Notes: generated by a model not told the origin, from the letters alone. DNA of 64,000 nucleotides from Acidiphilium iwatense (GCF_021556475.1 NZ_JAKGBZ010000005.1:79290-143289), one strand, 5' to 3'; shown: positions 1 through 9,316, numbered from the stretch's first letter. Numbers and translations: made by a program.

Positions 1-606
1 CTTGCCGCCGCCTCGCCCGAAAGCCCCGATCTCGCGGCACTCCTGGCCTTCCAGCGCCTTGGTGCCAGCGTAGTGCCCATCTTCGGTCTGCGGGGTGCCG
101 CCGCCGTTGCGCGTGCCTTTGCGGCGGGCGAGGCCGATGCGGTCCTGCTGACCGGCGAAGAGATTCCCGCCGATGCGGCGCCGTTGGCCGCTGAAGGCGG
201 CATCCCGGTCGGCACGCTGGGGATTGCCGGCGAATCGGGCGATATCGTGCGCGATCCTCTGTTTCCACATTTGCCGACGATTCATGAGATCGCCGATAAT
301 CGCGGCGCGCCCGGCTTGTCGCAACCGTTGGATCAAGCCTATCGCGCCGTTGCCGCCGCCAGCCGGATCGATTTCATGCTTGTCCTGCCGCATCTGACGA
401 CATCGGCCAAAGTGGCGATCTGGCGCCAGGCCGCCGTCGCGGCGGTTGCCTCGCCGGCCTTGCAGTCGGCGGCGGCGGCAAGCGCAATCAGCCTCACGGC
501 CGATGGCGGTGCAGCGTCGGCGCTTGCCCCGCTCGATCTGCCATCGGGCGCGCTGCTCGCCTTGCGCGAATTCATGTTCCAGCGCCTCGGATGGCGCCCG
601 TCGTGA
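1..606 (+). CDS. C-terminal part of a TctC/Bug-like substrate-binding protein (5' truncated by window)
   Basis: The frame is open from base 1 to a TGA at 604-606, so the N-terminus lies outside the window. About 201 residues are visible. The layout resembles the C-terminal lobe of Bug/TctC receptors of tripartite tricarboxylate transporters: a GEADAVLLTG stretch like their ligand-pocket region, a DPLFPHLPTIHEI stretch where the family has its 'P..PT..E' motif, and a closing region of short alanine-rich helices. Such receptors bind carboxylates in the periplasm. No TctA/TctB membrane genes follow; the next gene is radA. The family call rests on pattern only and the protein could be another periplasmic binding fold. 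Confidence 0.45.
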   Translation, partial: LAAASPESPDLAALLAFQRLGASVVPIFGLRGAAAVARAFAAGEADAVLLTGEEIPADAAPLAAEGGIPVGTLGIAGESGDIVRDPLFPHLPTIHEIADNRGAPGLSQPLDQAYRAVAAASRIDFMLVLPHLTTSAKVAIWRQAAVAAVASPALQSAAAASAISLTADGGAASALAPLDLPSGALLALREFMFQRLGWRPS

Positions 607-641
607 TGCGTGAGCGTCAGCCTGTCTTGGCGGAGCGCTGA

Positions 642-2045
642 TTGGCCCGCGCCGCTCTACGTTTCGTCTGCTCCTCATGCGGTGCGGCGGTTCCGAAATG
701 GACCGGCCGCTGCGAGGCATGCGGCGAATGGAACACGCTCGAGCCGGAAACGCCGGCGCCCGGAGTGACATCCCGCCGGGCCGGACGTTCGGCCGGACGC
801 GGAGTCGATTTCGTCGGCCTGGCGGGAGAAACGCCGCTTCCTGAACGGGTTCCGCTTGGAATCGCCGAATTCGACCGGGTGTTGGGCGGCGGCATGGTGC
901 CGGCTTCGGCGATCCTGGTCGGCGGCGACCCCGGCATCGGCAAATCGACATTGCTGCTTCAGGCCGCCGCGAGGCTGGCGGGTGCGGGAAAGCGGGTTCT
1001 TTATATCTCGGGCGAGGAATCGGTCGCGCAGATCCGGCTGCGCGCCGAACGGCTGGGGTTGCGCGGTGCCCCTGTCAACCTCGCCTCGGCAACCGTCCTT
1101 GCCGATATCCTGGCGGCCCTCGATGCGGAACGGGACGTGGCGATGGTCGTGATCGACAGTATCCAGACGATCTGGGACGAGACGGTCGAATCAGCTCCCG
1201 GCACCGTCACCCAGGTGCGCGCCAACGCGTTCGCCCTGATCCGTGCGGCCAAAACGCAAGGTTTCGCATTGATGCTGGTGGGGCACGTCACCAAGGAGGG
1301 AGCGCTCGCCGGACCGCGCGTGATGGAGCACATGGTCGATGTCGTGCTGCATTTCGAAGGCGATCGCGGGCATCAGTTCAGGATTTTGCGTGGTGCGAAG
1401 AATCGCTTCGGTGCGACCGACGAGATCGGCGTTTTCGAGATGACCGGGCGCGGCCTTGCGGAAGTCGCCAATCCGTCGGCGCTGTTTCTTGCCGAGCGGC
1501 ACGGGAATGTCGCCGGCAGCGCGGTCTTTGCCGGGTTGGAGGGATCACGTCCGGTTCTGATGGAGGTTCAGGCGCTGCTCGCCGCCAATCCCGGCGGATC
1601 GGCGCGGCGTTCGGTGATCGGCTGGGATCAGGGCAGGCTGTCGATGCTGCTCGCCGTGCTGGACGCGCGCTGCGGTGTGAAACTCTCGGCGCAGGATGTT
1701 TATTTAAATATCGCGGGCGGATTGCGCGTTTCCGAACCGGCGGCGGATCTTGCGGTGGCGGCGGCGCTGGTTTCGGCGGCGACCGGAGTGCCGACCGATC
1801 CCGAGACGGTCTTTTTCGGCGAGATCGGGTTGTCCGGCGAGTTGCGTCAGGTCGCACAGGCCGAATTGCGGCTCAAGGAAGCGGCAAAGCTCGGTTTCGC
1901 GCGCGCGGCTTTGCCTCGGCGGGTTGCGGGAGGGACGCGCCGCATCGCGGCACCCGACGGGATTGCGCTTGCGGAATACGGCCATCTCAGCGACCTGGTC
2001 GCGGCGACGGCAGGTCGGGTGCCGATGGAGGAGGATGAACGATGA
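642..2045 (+). CDS. radA: DNA repair protein RadA/Sms
   Basis: RadA is a RecA-like, DnaB-type ATPase that drives branch migration of recombination intermediates in the cytoplasm. The 467-residue product has all family parts in order: an N-terminal four-cysteine zinc finger (CSSCG and CEACG), a Walker A GGDPGIGKST near residue 94, the RadA-specific KNRFG motif near residue 253, and a C-terminal Lon-protease-like domain. The start used is TTG at 642, because it places the zinc finger about ten residues from the N-terminus as in homologues; no earlier ATG fits. The stop overlaps the cvpA start (ATGA at 2042-2045), so the two are translationally coupled. Confidence 0.96.
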   Translation: MARAALRFVCSSCGAAVPKWTGRCEACGEWNTLEPETPAPGVTSRRAGRSAGRGVDFVGLAGETPLPERVPLGIAEFDRVLGGGMVPASAILVGGDPGIGKSTLLLQAAARLAGAGKRVLYISGEESVAQIRLRAERLGLRGAPVNLASATVLADILAALDAERDVAMVVIDSIQTIWDETVESAPGTVTQVRANAFALIRAAKTQGFALMLVGHVTKEGALAGPRVMEHMVDVVLHFEGDRGHQFRILRGAKNRFGATDEIGVFEMTGRGLAEVANPSALFLAERHGNVAGSAVFAGLEGSRPVLMEVQALLAANPGGSARRSVIGWDQGRLSMLLAVLDARCGVKLSAQDVYLNIAGGLRVSEPAADLAVAAALVSAATGVPTDPETVFFGEIGLSGELRQVAQAELRLKEAAKLGFARAALPRRVAGGTRRIAAPDGIALAEYGHLSDLVAATAGRVPMEEDER

Positions 2046-2608
2046 CCTGGGTGGACATTGCCGCGCTCGGCATCATTCTGCTATCCGGCCTTCTTGCCTT
2101 GGCGCGCGGGTTCGTGCGGGAGGTTCTCGGCATATTGGCATGGATCGGTGCGGGGATGGCCGCGTTAGAATTCTATCCCGATATCGAGCCGCAACTGGCG
2201 GGCTTCATCCATCAGCCGAAGCTGATCCTGCCGTTGTCGATCGGGCTTGTGTTCATCGTCGTGCTGATCGTTCTGTCGATCATCAGTACCTGGCTCGGCT
2301 CGATGGTGCGGGACTCCGTTCTGTCGGGCCTCGATCGCACGCTCGGGCTTGCGTTCGGGCTGGTGCGCGGGGCGGTGATCGTCTGCCTCTGCTATATCGG
2401 CCTGTCGATCTTCCTCCAGCCATCGGAATGGCCGGCGGGCATTACCAAGGCGAAATTGCTACCTTATGCCGCGGGTGGTTCGGTATGGCTCGTCGATTTT
2501 CTGCCACCGGCCTATCGTCCGCATATCGACAGGCGGCCCAAGGCTGCGTCGTTGCCGCCACCCGCAACGCCGCCTGCTTCCCAGGGGGCGGCCAATGGCT
2601 CGCAGTAG
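2042..2608 (+). CDS. cvpA: CvpA family membrane protein
   Basis: This is a 188-residue inner-membrane protein of the colicin V production family. Four hydrophobic segments are visible: residues 5-22, about 28-45, about 62-85 and about 100-125. The N-terminal motif GLLALARGFVREVLGI is typical of the family. The C-terminal 40 residues are proline- and alanine-rich and hydrophilic. The start overlaps the radA stop by ATGA, and purF follows 81 bp later. The radA-cvpA-purF order is common in alphaproteobacteria. The molecular role of CvpA is not settled; it is linked to colicin V export and envelope stress. Confidence 0.9.
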   Translation: MTWVDIAALGIILLSGLLALARGFVREVLGILAWIGAGMAALEFYPDIEPQLAGFIHQPKLILPLSIGLVFIVVLIVLSIISTWLGSMVRDSVLSGLDRTLGLAFGLVRGAVIVCLCYIGLSIFLQPSEWPAGITKAKLLPYAAGGSVWLVDFLPPAYRPHIDRRPKAASLPPPATPPASQGAANGSQ

Positions 2609-2689
2609 GTCCTGCCATGTCCGCATATCCTCGACAGGACAGGGGCGGCGCATTAGATCAAAGTCTCCTGTCGTAAAGGACATGGTGGC

Positions 2690-4171
2690 GTGACCCAGCC
2701 TGATATTTCGCCGATCGCTTTCGATGACGACAAGTTCCACGAGGAATGCGGCGTCATCGGCGTGTGGAACGTGACCGATGCCGCGGCGATCACGGCGCTC
2801 GGGTTGCACGCGCTTCAGCATCGCGGCCAGGAAGCGACCGGGATCGTCACCCATGACGGGGTCCGGTTTCATGCCCATAAAGGGCTCGGCCTGGTGGGCG
2901 ATAATTACAGCGACGCCAAGGTCATGGCCGGGCTGCCGGGCACCAGGGCGATCGGGCACAACCGCTACGCGACCACGGGAGCGACGCTGCTTCGCAACGT
3001 CCAGCCACTCTTCGCCGATTTCGAATTCGGCGGGCTTGCGGTCGGGCATAACGGCAACCTGACCAATGCACACACGCTGAAGCAGGCGCTGGTGCGGCGC
3101 GGCTGCCTGTTCCAGTCCACGACCGATTCGGAAGTCTTCGTTCATCTTATCGCGATCAGCCTGTATGCGACTGTGCTCGACCGGCTGATCGACGCGCTGA
3201 AGCAGGTCACCGGCGCCTATTCCCTGGTCGCATTGACCAACGACATGCTGATCGGCGTGCGTGATCCGCTCGGTGTGCGGCCGCTCATCCTGGGCCGGAT
3301 CAACGGTGCGGACGGGGCCAATCCCGGCTGGGTGCTCGCGTCTGAAAGCTGCGCGCTCGACATGGTCGGCGCCGAATTCGTGCGCGATATCGAGCCCGGC
3401 GAAATTGTCGCGATCGATCGGGCCGGAATTCGCAGCCTCAAGCCCTTCGCGCCGCAGAAGCCGCGCTTTTGTGTGTTCGAATATATCTATTTCGCCCGCC
3501 CGGATTCCATGATGGAGGGCAGTTCGGTCTATGCGGCGCGCAAGCGGATTGGTCGTGAACTGGCTCGTGAATCGCCGATCGAGGCCGACCTGATCGTGCC
3601 GGTGCCGGATTCGGGCGTGCCCGCCGCGATGGGATTCGCCGAGCAAAGCGGCGTGCCGTTCGAACTCGGCATCATCCGCAACCATTATGTCGGGCGCACC
3701 TTCATCGAACCGACCGACCAGATCCGGCATCTTGGGGTCCGGCTCAAGCATTCGGCAAATCGAGCCATTCTGGAAGGCAAACGGGTCGTGCTGGTCGATG
3801 ATTCGATCGTGCGCGGCACGACATCGCAGAAAATCGTGGAGATGGTGCGCGGGGCCGGCGCGCACGAGGTGCATCTCAGAATCTCGTCGCCTCCCACCAC
3901 CCATTCCTGCTTTTACGGCATCGATACGCCCGAGCGGGGCAAGCTGCTCGCCGCGCGCAACAGCGTCGCGGAGATGGCCAAGCTGATCGGCGCCGACAGC
4001 CTCGCTTTCGTATCGATGGAGGGCCTCTATCGCGCGCTTGGGCGCCCAGGGCGCGATCCCAAATCGCCGGCCTATTGCGATGCATGCTTCAGCGGCGACT
4101 ATCCGATTCCCCTGACCGATCATGCCGAACCGCGCGAGACGCAGCTATCGCTGCTGGCCGAACTGGCGTAG
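2690..4171 (+). CDS. purF: Amidophosphoribosyltransferase
   Basis: PurF catalyses the first committed step of de novo purine synthesis, converting PRPP and glutamine to phosphoribosylamine. The 493-residue product begins with a propeptide of about 19 residues before the N-terminal nucleophile Cys20 (EECGVIGVW), which must be exposed by processing. The glutaminase domain spans roughly residues 20-240. The phosphoribosyltransferase domain carries the PRPP-binding motif [14 protein letters not shown] near residue 366. The start is GTG at 2690, preceded by AAAGGA at 2675-2680. An overlapping ATG eight bases earlier hits a stop at once and is excluded. C-terminal cysteines could support an Fe-S cluster as in the Bacillus-type enzyme; this is not certain. 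Confidence 0.97.
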   Translation: MTQPDISPIAFDDDKFHEECGVIGVWNVTDAAAITALGLHALQHRGQEATGIVTHDGVRFHAHKGLGLVGDNYSDAKVMAGLPGTRAIGHNRYATTGATLLRNVQPLFADFEFGGLAVGHNGNLTNAHTLKQALVRRGCLFQSTTDSEVFVHLIAISLYATVLDRLIDALKQVTGAYSLVALTNDMLIGVRDPLGVRPLILGRINGADGANPGWVLASESCALDMVGAEFVRDIEPGEIVAIDRAGIRSLKPFAPQKPRFCVFEYIYFARPDSMMEGSSVYAARKRIGRELARESPIEADLIVPVPDSGVPAAMGFAEQSGVPFELGIIRNHYVGRTFIEPTDQIRHLGVRLKHSANRAILEGKRVVLVDDSIVRGTTSQKIVEMVRGAGAHEVHLRISSPPTTHSCFYGIDTPERGKLLAARNSVAEMAKLIGADSLAFVSMEGLYRALGRPGRDPKSPAYCDACFSGDYPIPLTDHAEPRETQLSLLAELA

Positions 4172-4223
4172 CGGTGCTCGGGAGAGCCCTGCAAAATCGT
4201 TCCTGCCGCGCTATATCCCGGTG

Positions 4224-4871
<648 letters not shown>

Positions 4872-4899
4872 GACGACGAGCCGTCGCAGGCTCGTCGTC
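4872..4899. terminator. Bidirectional hairpin terminator between msrA and the DUF1150 gene
   Basis: GACGACGAGCC at 4872-4882 and GGCTCGTCGTC at 4889-4899 are perfect 11-bp inverted arms around a 6-nt loop. The hairpin lies immediately after the msrA stop and 9 bp from the stop of the convergent gene. No long T-run follows in either direction, so it is best read as a strong shared 3'-end hairpin; termination itself is inferred. Confidence 0.7.
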
Positions 4900-4908
4900 G
4901 ATGGTCGG

Positions 4909-5166
4909 TCAATGCACCGAAACTGGCGCCATTTCGTTCTGGACGATTGCCGCCCGCGCCAGATTGCCGTCGCTGGCGATGGCGATCGGCGTTCCGTTTG
5001 CCGCGAAAACCCCAAAGGCGGGGCCGTTCTGGGTCATGATCGGGCGGACATAGGCAATCTGCTCAAGGCCGAGTTCGGCCAGTTGAGCTTCGGTCATGTT
5101 GTGAGGATCGAAAAACGCCCTGAACGGAAACGCTTCGGTCGAGCCGTCATGGGTCTTGATGTTCAT
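4909..5166 (-). CDS. DUF1150 family protein downstream of Hsp20
   Basis: This 85-residue protein belongs to the DUF1150 family, small cytoplasmic proteins that sit directly after hsp20 genes in many alphaproteobacteria. The sequence has the family-like stretches AYVRPIM and FGVFAANGTPIAIA. Its ATG at 5166 is five bases past the Hsp20 stop and is preceded by GGAG at eight bases, so it is almost certainly co-transcribed and heat-inducible. The biochemical function is unknown. A role as partner or modulator of the small heat-shock protein is an inference from gene order only. Confidence 0.85.
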   Translation of the reverse strand: MNIKTHDGSTEAFPFRAFFDPHNMTEAQLAELGLEQIAYVRPIMTQNGPAFGVFAANGTPIAIASDGNLARAAIVQNEMAPVSVH

Positions 5167-5171
5167 CGTCG

Positions 5172-5672
5172 TTACTCCTGTTCTCCGTCACGCTCGAACA
5201 TCCGCGTCTTCAGCGTGTCGCCGTCCAGCGACCGCGCGGGACCGAACCCGCCTTGCGCGTTGGCGCCTTTCTTGATGGCAATGGTGCGAATTTTCGCCTC
5301 GGGCAGCGGTCGGACGAGATCGATGTGAAGCAGCCCATTATCGAGCCATGCCCCTTTAACCTCGATTCCCTCGGCCAGAACGAAAGCGCGCTGGAATTGC
5401 CGCGCCGCGATACCCCGGTGAAGAAAAATCCGTCCCTGAATGTCGTCGCTTTGTCGGCCCCGGATGACAAGCTGATTGTCTTCCTGGGTGATTTGCAGGT
5501 CGTCCATGGTGAATCCGGCGACGGCGACGGTGATTCGCAGGCTGGTCGTGCTGAGCTGTTCGATATTGTAGGGCGGATAGCCTTCCGATGATGTCTTGGC
5601 GGCACGCTCGATCACCTGTTCGAGATGATCGAACCCGAGAAACAGTGGCGATGTAAAAACCCGTGTTGTCAT
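5172..5672 (-). CDS. Small heat shock protein, Hsp20/alpha-crystallin family
   Basis: This is an ATP-independent holdase chaperone of 166 residues. The alpha-crystallin domain lies at about residues 30-140 and includes ITVAVAGFTMDDLQI, the FLHRGIAARQFQRAF block that matches the family's 'RGI..R.F.R.F' signature, and a closing IxI-like region (KIRTIAI). The start is ATG 5672 because a strong AGGAGGAG Shine-Dalgarno sits 3-10 bases upstream; an in-frame upstream ATG would add 12 atypical residues. The leader holds a heat-shock-type promoter. The DUF1150 gene follows in the same operon. Confidence 0.94.
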   Translation of the reverse strand: MTTRVFTSPLFLGFDHLEQVIERAAKTSSEGYPPYNIEQLSTTSLRITVAVAGFTMDDLQITQEDNQLVIRGRQSDDIQGRIFLHRGIAARQFQRAFVLAEGIEVKGAWLDNGLLHIDLVRPLPEAKIRTIAIKKGANAQGGFGPARSLDGDTLKTRMFERDGEQE

Positions 5673-5728
5673 AGCCTCCTCCTTTCGAGCGAGACAAACG
5701 AAGCCCATAAGGCACTCCGGTAATCAGG

Positions 5729-5757
5729 ATTTGGGCATAAATATCCGATTTTGCAAG
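5729..5757 (-). promoter_or_regulatory. Probable RpoH (sigma-32) promoter of the hsp20 operon
   Basis: Reading leftwards, CTTGCAA (5757-5751) and CCCAAAT (5735-5729) are separated by 15 nt. This resembles the heat-shock sigma consensus CTTGAAA-N(11-16)-CCCATNT. Transcription would start near 5720, giving a leader of about 50 nt that ends in the strong Shine-Dalgarno. The assignment is by pattern and by the identity of the downstream gene. Confidence 0.55.
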
Positions 5758-5798
5758 CGCCGATTGATCGTGTGGCGGGGCAGGGGTAAATCGCGCGC

Positions 5799-6359
5799 AT
5801 GAGTGAACGCAACGAACCGCGGAGCGATGATATTCCGCCGATCCTGATCGTCCCCGACAAGAGGCTGCGGATGAAGGCACGGAAGATCGTCCCGGCCGAC
5901 CGCGCCGAGGCGGCCCGGATCATCCCCGGCATGTTCGCGGCCATGTATAAGGCTCCCGGCATTGGGCTTGCGGCAACCCAGATCGGCGTTCCGCTCAGGC
6001 TCGTGGTGCTCGACCTTGGACCGGACGGGGAGCCGGTGCCGCTGGTGCTGATCAACCCGGAAATTACCCATGAAAGCGTCGAACAGGTTACGCGCGAGGA
6101 AGGCTGTCTGTCATTGCCGGGCCAATACGCCGATGTGACACGCCCGGCACGGATCACCGCCAGTTTCGAGGATCTGGAGGGCAAGCGTCATACGATCGAC
6201 GCCGACGGATTGCTCGCCGCCTGCATCCAACACGAGATCGACCATCTCGACGGTATCCTGTTCGTCGATCATCTCTCCGCACTCAAACGCAATATCCTGC
6301 TCCGCAAGCTCGCGAAGGAGCAGCGCGAAAAAGCCGATACCGGCAAGCGCGCTCTCTGA
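5799..6359 (+). CDS. def: Peptide deformylase
   Basis: This metalloenzyme removes the formyl group from the initiator methionine of new proteins. All three deformylase motifs are present in the 186-residue product: GIGLAATQIG, EGCLSLPG (metal ligand Cys103) and QHEIDHLDG (ligands His145 and His149, catalytic Glu146). The stop overlaps the fmt start (TGATG), and fmt in turn overlaps truA, so def-fmt-truA form one coupled transcription unit. Together def and fmt put on and take off the formyl group. Confidence 0.97.
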   Translation: MSERNEPRSDDIPPILIVPDKRLRMKARKIVPADRAEAARIIPGMFAAMYKAPGIGLAATQIGVPLRLVVLDLGPDGEPVPLVLINPEITHESVEQVTREEGCLSLPGQYADVTRPARITASFEDLEGKRHTIDADGLLAACIQHEIDHLDGILFVDHLSALKRNILLRKLAKEQREKADTGKRAL

Positions 6360-7261
6360 TGAGGCTCGCGTTCATGGGCTCGCCGGATTTCGCCGTCCCG
6401 GCGCTGGAGGCGTTGCACGGCGCGGGCTATGACTTGGTTGCAGCCTATTGCCAGCCACCAAGGCCGGCCGGGCGCGGCCATCGGCTTGCCAAGTGCGCCG
6501 TTCATGTCGCGGCGGAGCGGTTCGGCATTCCGGTGCGCAACCCGACGCGGTTGCGCCACAATGCGGACGAACTAGCCTATTTTCAATCGCTTGGCCTGGA
6601 TGTCGCGGTGGTCGCCGCCTATGGCCTGATCCTGCCTGCGGATTTTCTCGACACGCCGAAGCGTGGCTGCCTCAACATTCACGCAAGTCTGCTGCCGCAC
6701 TGGCGCGGCGCGGCACCGATCCATGCGGCGATCCTCGCGGGCGAAGCCGAGACCGGCATCACCATCATGCAAATGGATCAAGGTCTGGATACTGGCCCGA
6801 TCCTGCTCACCGAATCCGTGACAATCGGCTCGGCGGAAACGACAGCCACATTGCACGATCGTCTGGCCGCACTTGGCGCACGGCTGATCCTGCGCGCACT
6901 TGCCGAAACACCGGCACCGCGGCCGCAGCCCGAACCGGCGACCTATGCGCCCAAATTATCCCGCATGGATGCGCTGATCGATTGGGCAGCACCGGCGGAT
7001 GCCATCGAACGGCGAGTTCGTGCCTTTACGCCCTGGCCGGGGACCGAGACGCGCCTGGAGGGCAAAACCCTCAAGATTCTGGCAGTCGAACCTGCAGAGG
7101 GGTGCGGCGATCCGGGGACGGTGCTCGATGACCGGCTGACCGTTGCCTGCGGGAGGGGTACGTTGCGACCCACCATGGTTCAGCGAGCGGGCCGCGCCGC
7201 GATGCCGACGGAGGCATTCCTCCGCGGCTATAAAGTACCGCCGGGAACTAAGCTGGGATGA
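6359..7261 (+). CDS. fmt: Methionyl-tRNA formyltransferase
   Basis: This enzyme transfers a formyl group from 10-formyl-tetrahydrofolate to Met-tRNAfMet. The 300-residue product shows the N-terminal Rossmann domain (MGSPDFAVPALEAL), the catalytic NIHASLLPHWRGAAPIH region with Asn and His, and GLDTGPIL with the catalytic Asp. The C-terminal OB-like tRNA-binding domain begins near residue 205. The start overlaps the def stop and the stop overlaps the truA start (ATGA at 7258-7261). Confidence 0.97.
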   Translation: MRLAFMGSPDFAVPALEALHGAGYDLVAAYCQPPRPAGRGHRLAKCAVHVAAERFGIPVRNPTRLRHNADELAYFQSLGLDVAVVAAYGLILPADFLDTPKRGCLNIHASLLPHWRGAAPIHAAILAGEAETGITIMQMDQGLDTGPILLTESVTIGSAETTATLHDRLAALGARLILRALAETPAPRPQPEPATYAPKLSRMDALIDWAAPADAIERRVRAFTPWPGTETRLEGKTLKILAVEPAEGCGDPGTVLDDRLTVACGRGTLRPTMVQRAGRAAMPTEAFLRGYKVPPGTKLG

Positions 7262-8028
7262 CCCTCTGGGCGTTGAAGCTGGAATATGACGGCAGGGGAT
7301 TCGTCGGTTGGCAACGGCAGGTCAATGGATTGTCGGTGCAGGAAGTACTCGAACAGGCGGCATCCCGCCTATGTAATGGAGTCGTGCCGGCGAGCGTGAT
7401 AGCGGGACGAACCGATGCCGGGGTTCATGCCGCCGCACAGGTCGCCCGGATCGACCTGCCCGACGGGCTGACCGCAAGGGCGGTGCGCGAGGCGCTGAAT
7501 TTCCACATGAAGCCGCATCCGATCGTCGTGCTCGCGGTGGCCCCGCCGCCGAATGCCGATTGGAACCCGCGATTTTCCGCGATCGGCCGGGATTATCGCT
7601 ACCTGATCCTGAACCGAGCCGCGCGTCCGGCGCTGGAGGCCGGTTTGGTATGGCACGTGAAGCAGGTACTCGATGCCGATGCCATGCATCGTGCCGCCCA
7701 GTCGCTGCTGGGCCGGCATGATTTTACCAGTTTTCGCGCGGCCGCGTGCCAAGCCCCATCGCCATTGCGCACTCTCGACCGGCTCGATGTGCAGCGGGTC
7801 GGTAATCGCGTCATCATCGATGCGTCGGCGCGCAGCTTCCTGCATCACCAGGTTCGCAATATGGTTGGCACGTTGAAACTGGTGGGCGAGGGGCGTTGGC
7901 CGGAAACCAGGGTTGCGGCCGCGCTTGCCGCATGCGACCGCTCCGCCGCGGGCCCCACTGCGCCGCCGGACGGCCTGACCTTGATGGAAGTTCGTTACCC
8001 GCGAGACCCGTTCGGTACCCAGCAATGA
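7258..8028 (+). CDS. truA: tRNA pseudouridine(38-40) synthase
   Basis: TruA isomerises uridines 38-40 in the anticodon arm. The 256-residue product carries GRTDAGVHA with catalytic Asp53, the paired domain motif FLHHQVRNMVGTL, and the expected YLI(L)N stretch. It is translationally coupled to fmt by a 4-base overlap. In many relatives dapE follows; here infC comes next, 93 bp later. Confidence 0.97.
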   Translation: MTLWALKLEYDGRGFVGWQRQVNGLSVQEVLEQAASRLCNGVVPASVIAGRTDAGVHAAAQVARIDLPDGLTARAVREALNFHMKPHPIVVLAVAPPPNADWNPRFSAIGRDYRYLILNRAARPALEAGLVWHVKQVLDADAMHRAAQSLLGRHDFTSFRAAACQAPSPLRTLDRLDVQRVGNRVIIDASARSFLHHQVRNMVGTLKLVGEGRWPETRVAAALAACDRSAAGPTAPPDGLTLMEVRYPRDPFGTQQ

Positions 8029-8110
8029 GGCCGGGTGGGCTTGTTCTGTTGCTTCCGCTCGCCGATATCGTCTAGAGCTTCCAACATAAAATTGATTCCG
8101 AAACCACCAC

Positions 8111-8124
8111 AGGAGAGCGACATA
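8111..8124 (+). promoter_or_regulatory. infC: Ribosome binding site and AUA start codon of infC
   Basis: AGGAGAG at 8111-8117, a 4-nt spacer, and the codon ATA at 8122-8124 in the infC frame. This is the only strong Shine-Dalgarno in the leader. Established knowledge: IF-3 discriminates against non-canonical starts, so a rare start on its own mRNA closes a negative feedback loop. That the loop operates here is inferred. Confidence 0.65.
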
Positions 8125-8661
8125 GCCAGACTACCTGCTCCGCCGACCCCGCCTAGCCGCGAAGGGCCGCGCGTCAATGAGGATATTCGTGTGCCGCAGG
8201 TCCGATTGATCGACCAGGACGGCGAAATGATGGGTGTTTTGAGCACCAGGGAAGCGCAACGCCGCGCCACCGAGGTTGGTCTCGACCTCGTCGAAATCAG
8301 CCCGAACGCCGACCCGCCGGTCTGCAAGCTGCTCGATTACGGCAAGTTCAAATACGAGCAGCAGAAAAAGAAGAACGAAGCGCGCAAAAAGCAGAAAGTG
8401 ATCGAGATCAAGGAGATCAAGGTTCGCCCGAATATCGACGAGAACGATTATCAGGTGAAGCTGCGTGCCATGAAGAGCTTCATCGGCGAGGGCGACAAGG
8501 TCAAGGTGACGCTTCGGTTCCGCGGCCGGGAAATGGCGCATCAGGAGCTTGGCGTGAAGGTTCTCGAACGGATTCGCGTCGATATGGAAATCGATACCAA
8601 GGTCGAGCAGATGCCGAAAATGGAGAACCGGCAGATGGTCATGGTGCTCAGCCCTCGCTGA
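8122..8661 (+). CDS. infC: Translation initiation factor IF-3, probable AUA start
   Basis: IF-3 binds the 30S subunit and proofreads the initiator tRNA-start codon pair. The IF3 N-domain signature ([19 protein letters not shown]) and the C-domain follow the usual order and end near the stop. The reading frame is open upstream to a GTG at 8035, but the extra residues look unlike IF-3 and lack a good ribosome site. An AGGAGAG at 8111-8117 lies four bases before ATA at 8122. Starting there gives a 179-residue protein beginning ARLPAPP, the usual IF-3 length. Rare start codons on infC are known (AUU in E. coli) and support autoregulation. The rpmI and rplT genes do not follow. Confidence 0.93.
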   Translation: MARLPAPPTPPSREGPRVNEDIRVPQVRLIDQDGEMMGVLSTREAQRRATEVGLDLVEISPNADPPVCKLLDYGKFKYEQQKKKNEARKKQKVIEIKEIKVRPNIDENDYQVKLRAMKSFIGEGDKVKVTLRFRGREMAHQELGVKVLERIRVDMEIDTKVEQMPKMENRQMVMVLSPR

Positions 8662-8674
8662 GCATTTCCGTCAG

Positions 8675-9316
8675 GTGACGATCGGGTTTGTCACGGGATT
8701 GGCTGCCGAGGCGCGCCTGCTTGCAGGCGTGTCGCGGTTTGTCGGCATTGGTGGCGGCACGCCGGAAGGTGCTGCCACGGAAGCGGAACGCCTGATCGGT
8801 CTGGGAGCGGCCGGGCTGATCAGTTTCGGTCTGGCGGGCGGCCTTGATCCTGCTTTGCCGCCGGGGTTTCTTCTGGTTCCGCAACGGATCGTCGAGCAGG
8901 ACTCCACGTACGAATGCGACCCGAGATTGATCGAAAAGATCGGCGGAGTCACGGTGGGATTGCTCCTGGGCGGCGATGCCGTCGCGGCGACGATCGCCGC
9001 AAAGGCGGCATTGTTCGGCGGAACAGGGGCTTCGGCAATCGACCTTGAATCCGGTGCCATCGCTCGGGTAGCTCGGGCGCACGGCGTTCCGTTCGCCGTG
9101 CTGCGCGCCGTCGCCGATCCGGCATGGCGCGATCTGCCCGCAGCGGCGATCATTGCCCTTGACCATGCGGGACGGATTGCCATCGGCCGGATTGCCTTGA
9201 GCATCGCGCGACAACCAGGCCAGTTGCCGGCTCTCATGACCTTGGCGCGCGACGCGGCAAAAGCGCGCAGCACCTTGCTCGAGCGGGTCAGGGTCAGATT
9301 TTCAACGTCACCGTGA
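8675..9316 (+). CDS. Nucleoside phosphorylase-superfamily protein, HpnG-like
   Basis: The 213-residue protein belongs to the PNP/UDP phosphorylase fold. Visible motifs are VTGLAAEARLL at the N-terminus, SFGLAGGLDPALPPG in the middle, and AIDLESGAIARVA followed by VLRAVAD, which match the substrate-binding Met/Glu-Asp regions of the superfamily. The length and the 'GLAAEAR' opening are like the hopanoid-associated phosphorylase HpnG, which removes adenine from adenosylhopane. No other hopanoid gene is in the window, so the substrate is uncertain. The start is GTG 8675. The 3' end overlaps xthA convergently by 23 bp. Confidence 0.75.
   Translation: MTIGFVTGLAAEARLLAGVSRFVGIGGGTPEGAATEAERLIGLGAAGLISFGLAGGLDPALPPGFLLVPQRIVEQDSTYECDPRLIEKIGGVTVGLLLGGDAVAATIAAKAALFGGTGASAIDLESGAIARVARAHGVPFAVLRAVADPAWRDLPAAAIIALDHAGRIAIGRIALSIARQPGQLPALMTLARDAAKARSTLLERVRVRFSTSP

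Noticed and set aside
6..600. Calling the first gene an intact protein from ATG 73
   Set aside because: The frame is open to the window edge and residues before position 73 continue the same fold, so the true start is outside.
2459..4123. 554-codon open frame antisense to purF
   Set aside because: Composition is that of a shadow frame and purF motifs occupy the other strand.
5673..5722. A ROSE-type RNA thermometer in the hsp20 leader
   Set aside because: The leader is too short and lacks the typical UYGCU anti-Shine-Dalgarno; only a weak pairing option is seen.
8035..8121. Upstream extension of infC to GTG 8035
   Set aside because: The extra 29 residues are unlike IF-3 N-termini and there is no good ribosome site; ATA 8122 fits better.
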